From CAYGXH01 sp964354485 (GTDB lineage: Bacteria; Bacteroidota; Ignavibacteria; UBA10030; SZUA-254), in the NCBI GenBank assembly GCA_964354485.1, contig CAYGZY010000144.1, positions 1-5,549 on the forward strand: a DNA stretch of 5,549 nucleotides, written 5' to 3'. Under the pieces are notes generated by a model. The model worked only from the letters and a program-made list of their open reading frames with translations. It did no database searches and was not told the origin of the DNA. Made by a program: the position numbers and the translations under genes. Shown one piece after another: positions 1 through 5,549 of the stretch; position 1 is the first letter of the stretch, and each line of letters begins with the position of its first letter.

Positions 1-647
1 ATTCGCACGATAGTCGCTCCTTCTTCTATAGCCACTTCATAATCATTCGTCATACCCATCGAGAGGACAGGTAGTTGGATACCCTGCGCCTGCAGAGTAT
101 CCCTCAGCTGCCGGAGCCGGGCAAACGTAGGTCTCGATTCTTCCGGATCTGCCGCAAGCGGAGCCATAGTCATCAGCCCTTTCACGGATATATTCGGCAG
201 ATCTTTCAATTCCCGCAGTAAATCAGGAGCGGAACCGACATCGACCCCGAACTTAGACTCCTCCCCGCTCGTATTGACTTCGATGAGGACCGGCAGAGTC
301 CGTTTACACCGTGCCATCCGTTTCGAGAGTTCCCGTCCAAGGTTCAGTGAATCGACCGAATGAACCATCGAAATCCAGTCTGCAATGTACTTTACCTTAT
401 TTGTCTGCAGGTGCCCGATAAAATGCCATCGGATCCGGTCATCCCCGAACCCCGCGCGTTTATCGCATATCTGCTGGACATAGTTTTCACCGAGATCGAA
501 GACACCTGCCGCTACAACCTCACGGATAATATCACTCCCGACCATTTTTGTTACAGCGATTAGGGTGATCTCACCGGGATCTCGATCGGCACGAATACAT
601 GCGTCGGCTATCCGATGACGAATATTTTCAACGTTTTGGGCTATCAT
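1..647 (-). CDS. yggS: YggS/PLPBP-family pyridoxal phosphate homeostasis protein (3' end cut by window edge)
   Basis: This gene encodes a cytoplasmic PLP-binding protein of the YggS/PLPBP (YBL036C) family. The family has a single alanine-racemase-like TIM barrel without known catalysis and buffers free pyridoxal 5'-phosphate, affecting B6 and amino-acid balance. I translated the minus strand and read 215 residues before the edge. The PLP lysine is K34 in AVTK (equivalent to K36 in E. coli). Other family signatures are LGENYVQ (52-58), WHFIGHLQTNKVKYI (74-88), HSVDS (96-100), NTSGEESKFG (125-134), KGLMTMAP (156-163) and LSMGMTNDYEVAIEEGATIVR just before the edge. The family usually has about 220-235 residues, so only the end (normally an IG-x-x-FG type motif) is missing. 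The ATG at 647 places MIAQNVENIRHRI at the expected N-terminus. No Shine-Dalgarno sequence precedes it. It is divergent from the TPR gene. The family call is very secure; the physiological role here is inferred from the family. Confidence 0.96.
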   Translation of the reverse strand, partial: MIAQNVENIRHRIADACIRADRDPGEITLIAVTKMVGSDIIREVVAAGVFDLGENYVQQICDKRAGFGDDRIRWHFIGHLQTNKVKYIADWISMVHSVDSLNLGRELSKRMARCKRTLPVLIEVNTSGEESKFGVDVGSAPDLLRELKDLPNISVKGLMTMAPLAADPEESRPTFARLRQLRDTLQAQGIQLPVLSMGMTNDYEVAIEEGATIVR

Positions 648-659
648 TACGTCATCAAG

Positions 660-686
660 ATTATAAATATACCGTAATTTTGTTAA
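660..686 (-). promoter_or_regulatory. Candidate sigma70-like promoter for the yggS-type gene
   Basis: On the minus strand a perfect TATAAT lies at 665-660, with TTAACA (five of six matches to TTGACA) at 686-681. The spacer is 15 bases, shorter than the ideal 17. The predicted transcription start would fall near 652-654, leaving only about 5-7 bases before the ATG at 647. The mRNA would then be almost leaderless, which agrees with the missing ribosome binding site. The call rests on consensus matching alone in an AT-rich stretch. Confidence 0.4.
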
Positions 687-689
687 AAA

Positions 690-704
690 AACAACGAAAC
701 GTTG
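690..704. repeat. Perfect 6+6 inverted repeat in the divergent intergenic region
   Basis: ACAACG and CGTTGT flank a 3-base AAA centre with no mismatch. The repeat sits between the two divergent promoter candidates, just upstream of the minus-strand -35 box. It could be an operator for a dimeric regulator. Read on the minus strand, the hairpin is followed by a run of about six T, so it also resembles a weak intrinsic terminator, for which there is no obvious upstream minus-strand gene. The stem is short, so chance remains possible. Confidence 0.4.
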
Positions 705-725
705 TGCTCCGTCAAAGATGCATAC

Positions 726-753
726 TTGACTTATGTCTTATTTTTTGTTTAAT
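726..753 (+). promoter_or_regulatory. Candidate sigma70-like promoter for the TPR gene
   Basis: TTGACT at 726-731 (five of six to the -35 consensus) is followed after 16 bases by TTTAAT at 748-753 (five of six to the -10 consensus). The start of transcription would be near 760, about 17 bases before the ATG at 777. A second -10-like box, CATAAT at 765-770, would instead start transcription at about the ATG itself, but its -35 region is poor. The Bacteroidota-type TAnnTTTG element was looked for and is not cleanly present. The assignment rests on consensus matching only. Confidence 0.4.
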
Positions 754-754
754 T

Positions 755-764
755 TTCATATGAA
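755..764. promoter_or_regulatory. 10-base perfect palindrome, possible operator
   Basis: TTCATATGAA is a perfect 10-base palindrome lying directly after the candidate -10 box and over the predicted transcription start of the TPR gene. A repressor bound here would block that promoter. The position is suggestive, but the site is short and AT-rich, so it could arise by chance, and no regulator gene is present in the window. Confidence 0.25.
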
Positions 765-776
765 CATAATATCTCT

Positions 777-2204
777 ATGATGGATAACTTTTACTTTGAC
801 GATTTCGACGACGATCGCGATGAACCGAACGGTGGCGGTGAAAATTCCGATGAGGAAATCCGCAAACTCTCCGAGCAGTTCAAATCCAATCCCAACAGCG
901 CGATAAGTCCCGAAGCCCTTGAGGAGATTGTCAATTACTGTTTCGAGAAACAGAAATATGAGGACGCTCTCCACTTCGTCAATCTCCTCCTGGAGCACTT
1001 ACCATACAGCGGAGAGGCTCTCCAGAAAAAAGGTAATATCCTCAATCATATCCAGCGGTTTCCCGAAGCGCTGGAATGTTTCAACCGCGCACTGCAGTTC
1101 AATCCGGTCGATTCCGAGCTGTACATAGGCCGTGGATTTTCTCTCGATAATCTCGGGCGTTATGAAGAAGCGCTCGATTCATTCAACCGTGCTCTGGAGA
1201 TAGAGAACGGTAATGAAGATGCCCTCTTCGGGAAAGCGCTTACGTATGAAAAAACAAACCGCTACGAAGCGGCGGCTTCAATTTTTAAATCGATACTTGC
1301 ACGAAGTCCGTGGCACAAAGAGGCGCTCTATGAATTAGGATTCTGCTACGACTGTCTCGATCGGTTTTCAGAAGCTCTCGAATGCTACGAGATGCACCTC
1401 AATCTGGATCCGTTCAACTACAACGCATGGTATAACCGGGGCATCGTACTGAACCGTATGACGCTCTATGCAAAAGCAATCGACAGCTACGATCTGGCGC
1501 TTGCCCTGAAGGACGATTTTGCTACGGCATGGTACAATAAAGGGAACGCGTATGCAAACATGGGACGCCTCCACGACGCAGTAACGGCATACCAGGAAAC
1601 GCTCAGGATCGATCACCGGGACGTTCCCGCTTGGCATAATCTCGGAAATGCATACGAGGAACTCGGAGAGCACAAGAAAGCAATAAAATGTTTTGTGCAG
1701 GCGCTGCAGATCGATCCGAAACATCACGAATCGTTCTTCGGGAGGGGAAGCTGTTACTACTCTCTAGGCGATTACAGGAGAGCATACAACGACTACAACC
1801 GCGCCATCGCTCTGTGCAGAAATTACCCGGAAGTATGGCATGCGAAGGCAGACGCGGCATACAACCTCGGCAAGTGGCGTGAAGCGTTATACAGCTACAA
1901 GGTTACGGTCAGAATGGACCCGTACAATCTCGATGCATGGTTTGATCTCGGTGAGACAGCGCTGGAGTACGGATATTTCCAGGAAGCGCTGAAAGCTTTT
2001 AATAAATGTATCGATCTTCATCCAACATGGGCTGACGCGTACTACAACCGGGCGAAAGTATTGTTTCTTCAGAAAAAAACATTCGACGCCCTTGAATCAC
2101 TCAAGACGTCCTTTTTTCTCGATCCCGAGATGAGAAAAGAATTTGAACGTGAATTTCCCGGCATACACTCCATTAAAAACTTTACACGACTCTTAAAAAA
2201 ATAA
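777..2204 (+). CDS. Tetratricopeptide repeat protein, twelve contiguous TPR units
   Basis: The 475-residue product is a protein-interaction scaffold with no visible enzyme domain. Residues 1-45 form an acidic, disorder-like head (DDFDDDRDEP, then GGGENSDEE). Residues 46-453 divide exactly into twelve 34-residue units with no insertion or deletion. They keep TPR positions such as W/Y-x-x-(K/R)G at 4-8, Y/F-x-x-A at the second helix (RYEEALDSFNRAL, KWREALYSYK) and D-P at the end (ALQIDP, LNLDP). A 22-residue basic tail (454-475) ends in LLKK. There is no signal peptide or membrane segment, so it is probably cytoplasmic. The ATG at 777 is followed at once by a second ATG at 780, either of which could be used; neither has a Shine-Dalgarno sequence. 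Similar acidic-headed TPR proteins are common in Bacteroidota and relatives, without a defined role that I know of. larE begins 60 bases downstream, which suggests cotranscription. Confidence 0.93.
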   Translation: MMDNFYFDDFDDDRDEPNGGGENSDEEIRKLSEQFKSNPNSAISPEALEEIVNYCFEKQKYEDALHFVNLLLEHLPYSGEALQKKGNILNHIQRFPEALECFNRALQFNPVDSELYIGRGFSLDNLGRYEEALDSFNRALEIENGNEDALFGKALTYEKTNRYEAAASIFKSILARSPWHKEALYELGFCYDCLDRFSEALECYEMHLNLDPFNYNAWYNRGIVLNRMTLYAKAIDSYDLALALKDDFATAWYNKGNAYANMGRLHDAVTAYQETLRIDHRDVPAWHNLGNAYEELGEHKKAIKCFVQALQIDPKHHESFFGRGSCYYSLGDYRRAYNDYNRAIALCRNYPEVWHAKADAAYNLGKWREALYSYKVTVRMDPYNLDAWFDLGETALEYGYFQEALKAFNKCIDLHPTWADAYYNRAKVLFLQKKTFDALESLKTSFFLDPEMRKEFEREFPGIHSIKNFTRLLKK

Positions 2205-2246
2205 TGTGAACTCAGAATATTCACCGCATCACTTTCTGTGCCGGAC

Positions 2247-2254
2247 GGGGAGAG
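2247..2254 (+). promoter_or_regulatory. Ribosome binding site deciding the larE start
   Basis: GGGGAGAG lies 10 bases before the ATG at 2265. The alternative GTG at 2238 has no purine-rich sequence in front of it, and this site would lie inside that longer reading frame. The site therefore favours the ATG and a 285-residue product over a 294-residue one. The spacing is a little longer than ideal. Confidence 0.55.
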
Positions 2255-2264
2255 CGCTGGCAGC

Positions 2265-3122
2265 ATGAACCCTGAACTAAAAAACAAATACACAAAACTC
2301 CAGTCAATACTCCGAGACCTCCGGAGTGTCGTCATAGGATTCTCAGGCGGAGTCGACAGTTCCCTTCTCCTCAAAGTTGCCTTCGATGTTCTAGGTGAGA
2401 AGGCAATTGCGGTAATCGGAAAATCAGAGACGTATCCCCGACAGGAGTACCGTGAAGCGGTTACGCTCGCCGAGCTGATAGGCGTCTGCCCGATCGAAGT
2501 CGTCACGAAAGAAATTGAAAATCCCCTCTACAGTAAAAATCCCACCGATCGTTGTTATCACTGTAAAACGGAACTCTTCGGCAAATTAAGCGCCATCGCC
2601 AGAGAGAAAGGACTCAGGTGGGTGGTTGACGGTTCTATCATCGATGACCTCGGCGATTTCCGTCCGGGTATGAAGGCAAAAGATGAACAGCATGTCCGAT
2701 CTCCCCTTCTCGAAGCAGGTCTGTCAAAAAAGGACGTTCGGGAATTATCAAGAGAGCTCGGCCTGCCGAACTGGGACAAGCCGTCATTTGCGTGTCTCTC
2801 CTCACGCTTTCCGTACGGATATGAGATCACGCGGGAGGCGCTCGGAAGAATCGACAGGGCAGAAACGTATCTGCGAGAACGCGGCTTCAAGCACCTCAGA
2901 GTACGCAATCACGATGAAAAAACCGCCCGCATCGAGGTAGGAACCGAGGAGATGCACCGGCTAATGGATGCCGCCGTACGGTCTGAACTCGTTTCTTTCC
3001 TGAAAGAAATCGGTTTTACATACGTAACTCTCGACCTCCAGGGGTATCGGACCGGGTCCATGAATGAAACGCTCTCTCTGCCCCTTAAAACAGACAGACA
3101 TTCCGGAGATTCCGGTCAATGA
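2265..3122 (+). CDS. larE: LarE-type ATP-dependent sulfur transferase (PP-loop ATPase)
   Basis: This cytoplasmic enzyme adenylates a pyridinium biscarboxylate mononucleotide and inserts sulfur, a step in making the nickel-pincer nucleotide (NPN) cofactor of lactate racemase LarA and its relatives. In the 285-residue product the N-terminal PP-loop SGGVDSS is at 27-33. KNPTDRCYHCK (91-101) supplies a CxxC pair, C97 and C100. DKPSFACLSSR (171-181) supplies C177, at the position of the sacrificial Cys176 of Lactiplantibacillus plantarum LarE. The C-terminal YRTGSMNE (261-268) is also family-typical. The length matches the family (about 270-290). I chose the ATG at 2265 because the family N-terminus starts near there and a GGGGAGAG site precedes it; a GTG at 2238 would add nine residues. 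The two extra cysteines point to the iron-sulfur-dependent subtype. The gene probably shares a transcript with the TPR gene 60 bases upstream. No larA, larB or larC is present in the window. The family call is secure; the final cofactor made is not shown. Confidence 0.94.
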   Translation: MNPELKNKYTKLQSILRDLRSVVIGFSGGVDSSLLLKVAFDVLGEKAIAVIGKSETYPRQEYREAVTLAELIGVCPIEVVTKEIENPLYSKNPTDRCYHCKTELFGKLSAIAREKGLRWVVDGSIIDDLGDFRPGMKAKDEQHVRSPLLEAGLSKKDVRELSRELGLPNWDKPSFACLSSRFPYGYEITREALGRIDRAETYLRERGFKHLRVRNHDEKTARIEVGTEEMHRLMDAAVRSELVSFLKEIGFTYVTLDLQGYRTGSMNETLSLPLKTDRHSGDSGQ

Positions 3123-3130
3123 GAGAAACT

Positions 3131-3159
3131 TTGCTTTTATCGCACGTGTTTTATATTAT
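3131..3159 (+). promoter_or_regulatory. Candidate promoter before the metallopeptidase/propeller gene
   Basis: TTGCTT at 3131-3136 and TATTAT at 3154-3159 are 17 bases apart; an overlapping TATATT at 3152-3157 is an alternative -10 box. The -10 match is good and the -35 match is modest. A transcript starting near 3166 would carry a leader of about 30 bases. A small inverted repeat, TGAAT/ATTCA with a 6-base centre at 3159-3174, lies over the predicted start. No terminator-like hairpin with a T-run is seen after larE, so read-through is also possible. Confidence 0.35.
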
Positions 3160-3186
3160 GAATGGCGCGATTCAACAATCCCCCAC

Positions 3187-3190
3187 GGAG
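3187..3190 (+). promoter_or_regulatory. Shine-Dalgarno site for the gene at 3196
   Basis: GGAG lies five bases before the ATG at 3196. It is the clearest ribosome binding site in the window and fixes the start of the large secreted protein, whose signal peptide begins directly at that ATG. Confidence 0.6.
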
Positions 3191-3195
3191 TACTC

Positions 3196-5549
3196 ATGAC
3201 ACGGGCAATAATATCACTCTGTTCCCTTTTCCTCTGGATTACAATCCACTTTCCCGCCTCCGCTCAAGAATCACTCTTCGGGAAGAATAAAGTTCAGTAC
3301 AAAGAATTCGACTGGTTTTTCCTGCAGACAAATCACTTCGATATCTATTTCACCAACGGCGGCGACTACATCGCGCAGTTTACAGCCAATGTGGCCGAAT
3401 CGGCATACACATCGATCAGTAAATCATTCCGCTACCAGATCAGTCAGCGCGTACCGATCATGGTTTACAACTCACACAACGATTTTCAGCAAACGAATAT
3501 TGTGAGTCAGTACATGGAGGAAGGGATTGGAGGCGTCACGGAACTGTTCAAGAATCGTGTCGTCGTGCCTTTTGAGGGAGATTATAAAAAATTCCGACAT
3601 GTCATCCACCATGAGCTTGTCCATGCCGTTATTAACGACATGTTCTACGGCGGATCGATTCAGTCTATTATCTCCAACAACATCACGCTTCAATTGCCGC
3701 TCTGGTTCAACGAAGGACTCAGCGAGTATGAGGCTCTGACATGGGATACAAATTCAGACATGTTCATGCGGGATGCGACGATCCACGAATACCTCCCGTC
3801 GATTAATCAGCTGTACGGATATTTTGCATATCGCGGAGGGCAATCGGTATGGTACTACATCGCGGCTAAATACGGAGAGCAGAAAATCTCCGAAATTCTG
3901 AACAGGATAAAGGGTTCCCGGAGCGTTGAGCAGGGTTTTCGCAGTGCAATCGGTCTGACTGTTGAAGAATTATCGGAGCGGTGGCAGAAAGAACAAAAAG
4001 TGATGTACTGGCCCGATATCGCAAAGAGGAAGGAACCTTCGGATTATGCAAGGAAGCTTACCGATCATACTAAAGACGGGAGCTTCTATAATACGAGTCC
4101 GACAATCTCGCCGCAGGGCGACAAGATTGCATTTATTTCCAACAGGGACGAATACTTCGATGTCTTCATCATGGATGCTGTGGAAGGGAAAATTCTGGAA
4201 AAGGCGGTCAAGGGCCAGCGAACTCCCGACTTCGAAGAGCTCCACCTTCTCACACCTGGTATGAGCTGGTCACCGGACGGCAAGGCGATCGCCCTGGCGG
4301 CGAAGAGCGGACGGGAAGATGCGATTTTTATCATCGACATCGGCACGGGAGATGAGGAAAAGCTGGAGTTCGGCCTCGAGGGCATATTCGAAGTCGATTG
4401 GTCCGCCGATACGCGGGATTCCGGCAAGGGGCGCGGAATTCTTGCATTCATCGGCATGCGCGACAGCAAATCGGATCTCTTCACGTATGACCTCGATTCC
4501 GGCGTGCTCACAAACCTCACAGACGATATTTTCAGCGATTCCGATCCATCATGGTCGGCAGACGGCAGATCCATCTACTTCTCGTCCGACCGGCGGGATA
4601 ACATCGTACCGCGTCTGGTCTCTACCCGGTTTAAAATGCATAATCATGATTTCCGACAGCTTGATATTTACCGGCTTGATATCGCCACGCAAAAGATCAC
4701 ACGCCTGACAGGTCTACCCATGAGTGATGAGACGTCGCCGGTCTGTGCATCCGACGGAAAGCACCTCCTCTTCATTTCCGATATGAACGGCATCAACAAT
4801 ATCTATGTTCACCAACTCGACAGCAATAAAACTTTTCCGCTGACGAATTCCCTCAGCGGCGTCTATCAGTTGTCACTCTCCCGTGATGTATCAAAACTTG
4901 TGTTCAGCTCCCTCCATAAAGCCGGATTCGATATGTTCCTCATGCGAAATCCACTTGAGGGAATATCCGACACTTCAGCGCTCGAACCGACAGAATATTT
5001 CCGGCGCCTCACTATGAGAGAAGATACCACGGGAAAGGCGGCTCCCCGTGAGATGGAATATCAATTACGGGAGCATGTCACCATTCGCCTTAAAGAATCC
5101 GACTCTACCAGGACCTCCGGCGAGGGTCAGTCCACGGATTACACTAAATTCGTCTTCAAAAATCTGCGGCAGGAGAAAACGGGCAGAAAGCCGGACACCA
5201 CACAAATTACTGCGATCACCGATAATCTCGACGAGGAGGGTAACTATAAGGTCAACAATTACAAGCTGAATTTTTCTCCGGACATCATCTACGGAAATGC
5301 AGGATACAACACGTTCTGGGGCGTGCAGGGCTCCACGATCATGGCATTCAGCGATATGCTGGGGGATCACCAAATTTTTGTTTTCCTTGACATGATCATC
5401 GATCTGAAAAACAGCGATTATGCGTTCGCGTATCTTTACCTCCCGAAGAGAATCGATTACGGTATTCAGGGATTCCACAGCGTACGATTTCTGAATATTG
5501 AGGATGTCTACGGTAATATTTTCTACTACCGGTTCAGGAATTACGGCGC
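3196..5549 (+). CDS. Secreted metallopeptidase-like / TolB-type propeller protein with predicted outer-membrane barrel (3' end cut by window edge)
   Basis: The frame is open from the ATG at 3196 to the edge (784 residues read). Residues 1-23 form a signal peptide with a hydrophobic core and an ASA|Q cleavage site after A23. Residues about 35-280 resemble the peptidase MA-like gluzincin family: HELVH (139-143) is the HExxH zinc motif, and WFNEGLSEYE (170-179) offers E173 as third ligand, so the site looks intact. Residues about 296-575 carry PD40/TolB-like blades with S/W-S-P-D-G type turns at 301-309, 358-363, 402-405, 453-458 and 519-522, plus a weaker one near 561. A polar linker (about 590-683) follows. 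From about 684, alternating aromatic strands (YKLNFSPDIIYG, FSDMLGDHQIFVFLD, FAYLYLP) look like the start of a BamA/TamA-type beta-barrel. I infer an outer-membrane protein with periplasmic domains. The substrate is unknown. Proteins of this kind are often annotated as TolB-like biopolymer transport proteins, but that name should not be taken as function. A separate promoter and a good GGAG site precede it. Confidence 0.88.
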   Translation, partial: MTRAIISLCSLFLWITIHFPASAQESLFGKNKVQYKEFDWFFLQTNHFDIYFTNGGDYIAQFTANVAESAYTSISKSFRYQISQRVPIMVYNSHNDFQQTNIVSQYMEEGIGGVTELFKNRVVVPFEGDYKKFRHVIHHELVHAVINDMFYGGSIQSIISNNITLQLPLWFNEGLSEYEALTWDTNSDMFMRDATIHEYLPSINQLYGYFAYRGGQSVWYYIAAKYGEQKISEILNRIKGSRSVEQGFRSAIGLTVEELSERWQKEQKVMYWPDIAKRKEPSDYARKLTDHTKDGSFYNTSPTISPQGDKIAFISNRDEYFDVFIMDAVEGKILEKAVKGQRTPDFEELHLLTPGMSWSPDGKAIALAAKSGREDAIFIIDIGTGDEEKLEFGLEGIFEVDWSADTRDSGKGRGILAFIGMRDSKSDLFTYDLDSGVLTNLTDDIFSDSDPSWSADGRSIYFSSDRRDNIVPRLVSTRFKMHNHDFRQLDIYRLDIATQKITRLTGLPMSDETSPVCASDGKHLLFISDMNGINNIYVHQLDSNKTFPLTNSLSGVYQLSLSRDVSKLVFSSLHKAGFDMFLMRNPLEGISDTSALEPTEYFRRLTMREDTTGKAAPREMEYQLREHVTIRLKESDSTRTSGEGQSTDYTKFVFKNLRQEKTGRKPDTTQITAITDNLDEEGNYKVNNYKLNFSPDIIYGNAGYNTFWGVQGSTIMAFSDMLGDHQIFVFLDMIIDLKNSDYAFAYLYLPKRIDYGIQGFHSVRFLNIEDVYGNIFYYRFRNYG

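Noticed and set aside
360..563. 67-codon plus-strand open frame
   Set aside because: It lies wholly antisense to the well-supported YggS-type gene, has no family resemblance, and its composition is what the complementary strand of a coding region gives.
2206..2224. GTGAA/TTCAC inverted repeat and the GAATATTC palindrome between the TPR gene and larE
   Set aside because: Arms are only five bases (and an eight-base palindrome), with no T-run, so this is neither a convincing terminator nor a clear operator.
2238..2264. Upstream GTG start extending LarE by nine residues
   Set aside because: The added residues do not look like a family N-terminus, no ribosome binding site precedes the GTG, and a GGGGAGAG site falls inside the extension ahead of the ATG at 2265.
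2069..2506. 145-codon minus-strand open frame spanning the TPR-larE junction
   Set aside because: It covers the end of the TPR gene and the PP-loop of LarE on the opposite strand, with no recognisable domain and no ribosome binding site evidence.
3123..3195. Possible terminator after larE
   Set aside because: No stem-loop followed by a T-run is visible; the only inverted repeat (3159-3174) has five-base arms and lies in the next gene's promoter/leader.
4086..4574. 162-codon minus-strand open frame, the longest opposite the large gene
   Set aside because: It is antisense to the propeller blades, which carry clear PD40 motifs in the plus-strand frame. Its serine/arginine-rich translation is typical of a shadow frame.

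Overview
The window reads as ordinary chromosomal DNA of roughly balanced base composition, probably from a Gram-negative member of the Bacteroidota/Ignavibacteriota/Chlorobiota (FCB) assemblage. I infer this from the long acidic-headed TPR protein and from a large secreted protein that joins a metallopeptidase-like domain, a TolB-type propeller and what looks like an outer-membrane barrel. Three of the four genes have weak or no Shine-Dalgarno sequence, which also fits that group. I cannot name a genus. I see no mobile element, CRISPR array, rRNA or tRNA.

Layout. From 647 down to the left edge, on the minus strand, is a nearly complete YggS/PLPBP-type pyridoxal-phosphate homeostasis protein that lacks only its last residues. 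A 129-base divergent intergenic region (648-776) follows. It is AT-rich and holds promoter-like boxes facing both ways, an imperfect-site-free 6+6 inverted repeat at 690-704 and a 10-base palindrome at 755-764. On the plus strand come a 475-residue protein made of twelve gapless TPR units (777-2204), then a LarE-type ATP-dependent sulfur transferase (best start 2265, end 3122), probably on the same transcript. After a 73-base gap with its own promoter-like boxes and a good ribosome binding site, a large gene starts at 3196 and runs off the right edge. Its product has a signal peptide, an HExxH metallopeptidase-like domain, a six-blade-like PD40/TolB propeller, a polar linker and the first part of a predicted outer-membrane beta-barrel.

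How they work together. No pathway joins all four genes. YggS (PLP homeostasis) and LarE (sulfur insertion for the nickel-pincer nucleotide or a related cofactor) are both cofactor-related, but they lie on opposite strands and a link is only a guess. The LarE here has the CxxC plus downstream Cys arrangement that I associate with iron-sulfur-dependent sulfur insertion, and no larB or larC is visible beside it. The final gene is the most unusual object: one polypeptide that would put a gluzincin-like domain and a propeller in the periplasm, anchored to an outer-membrane barrel. I do not see a clearly new multi-gene system in this window.
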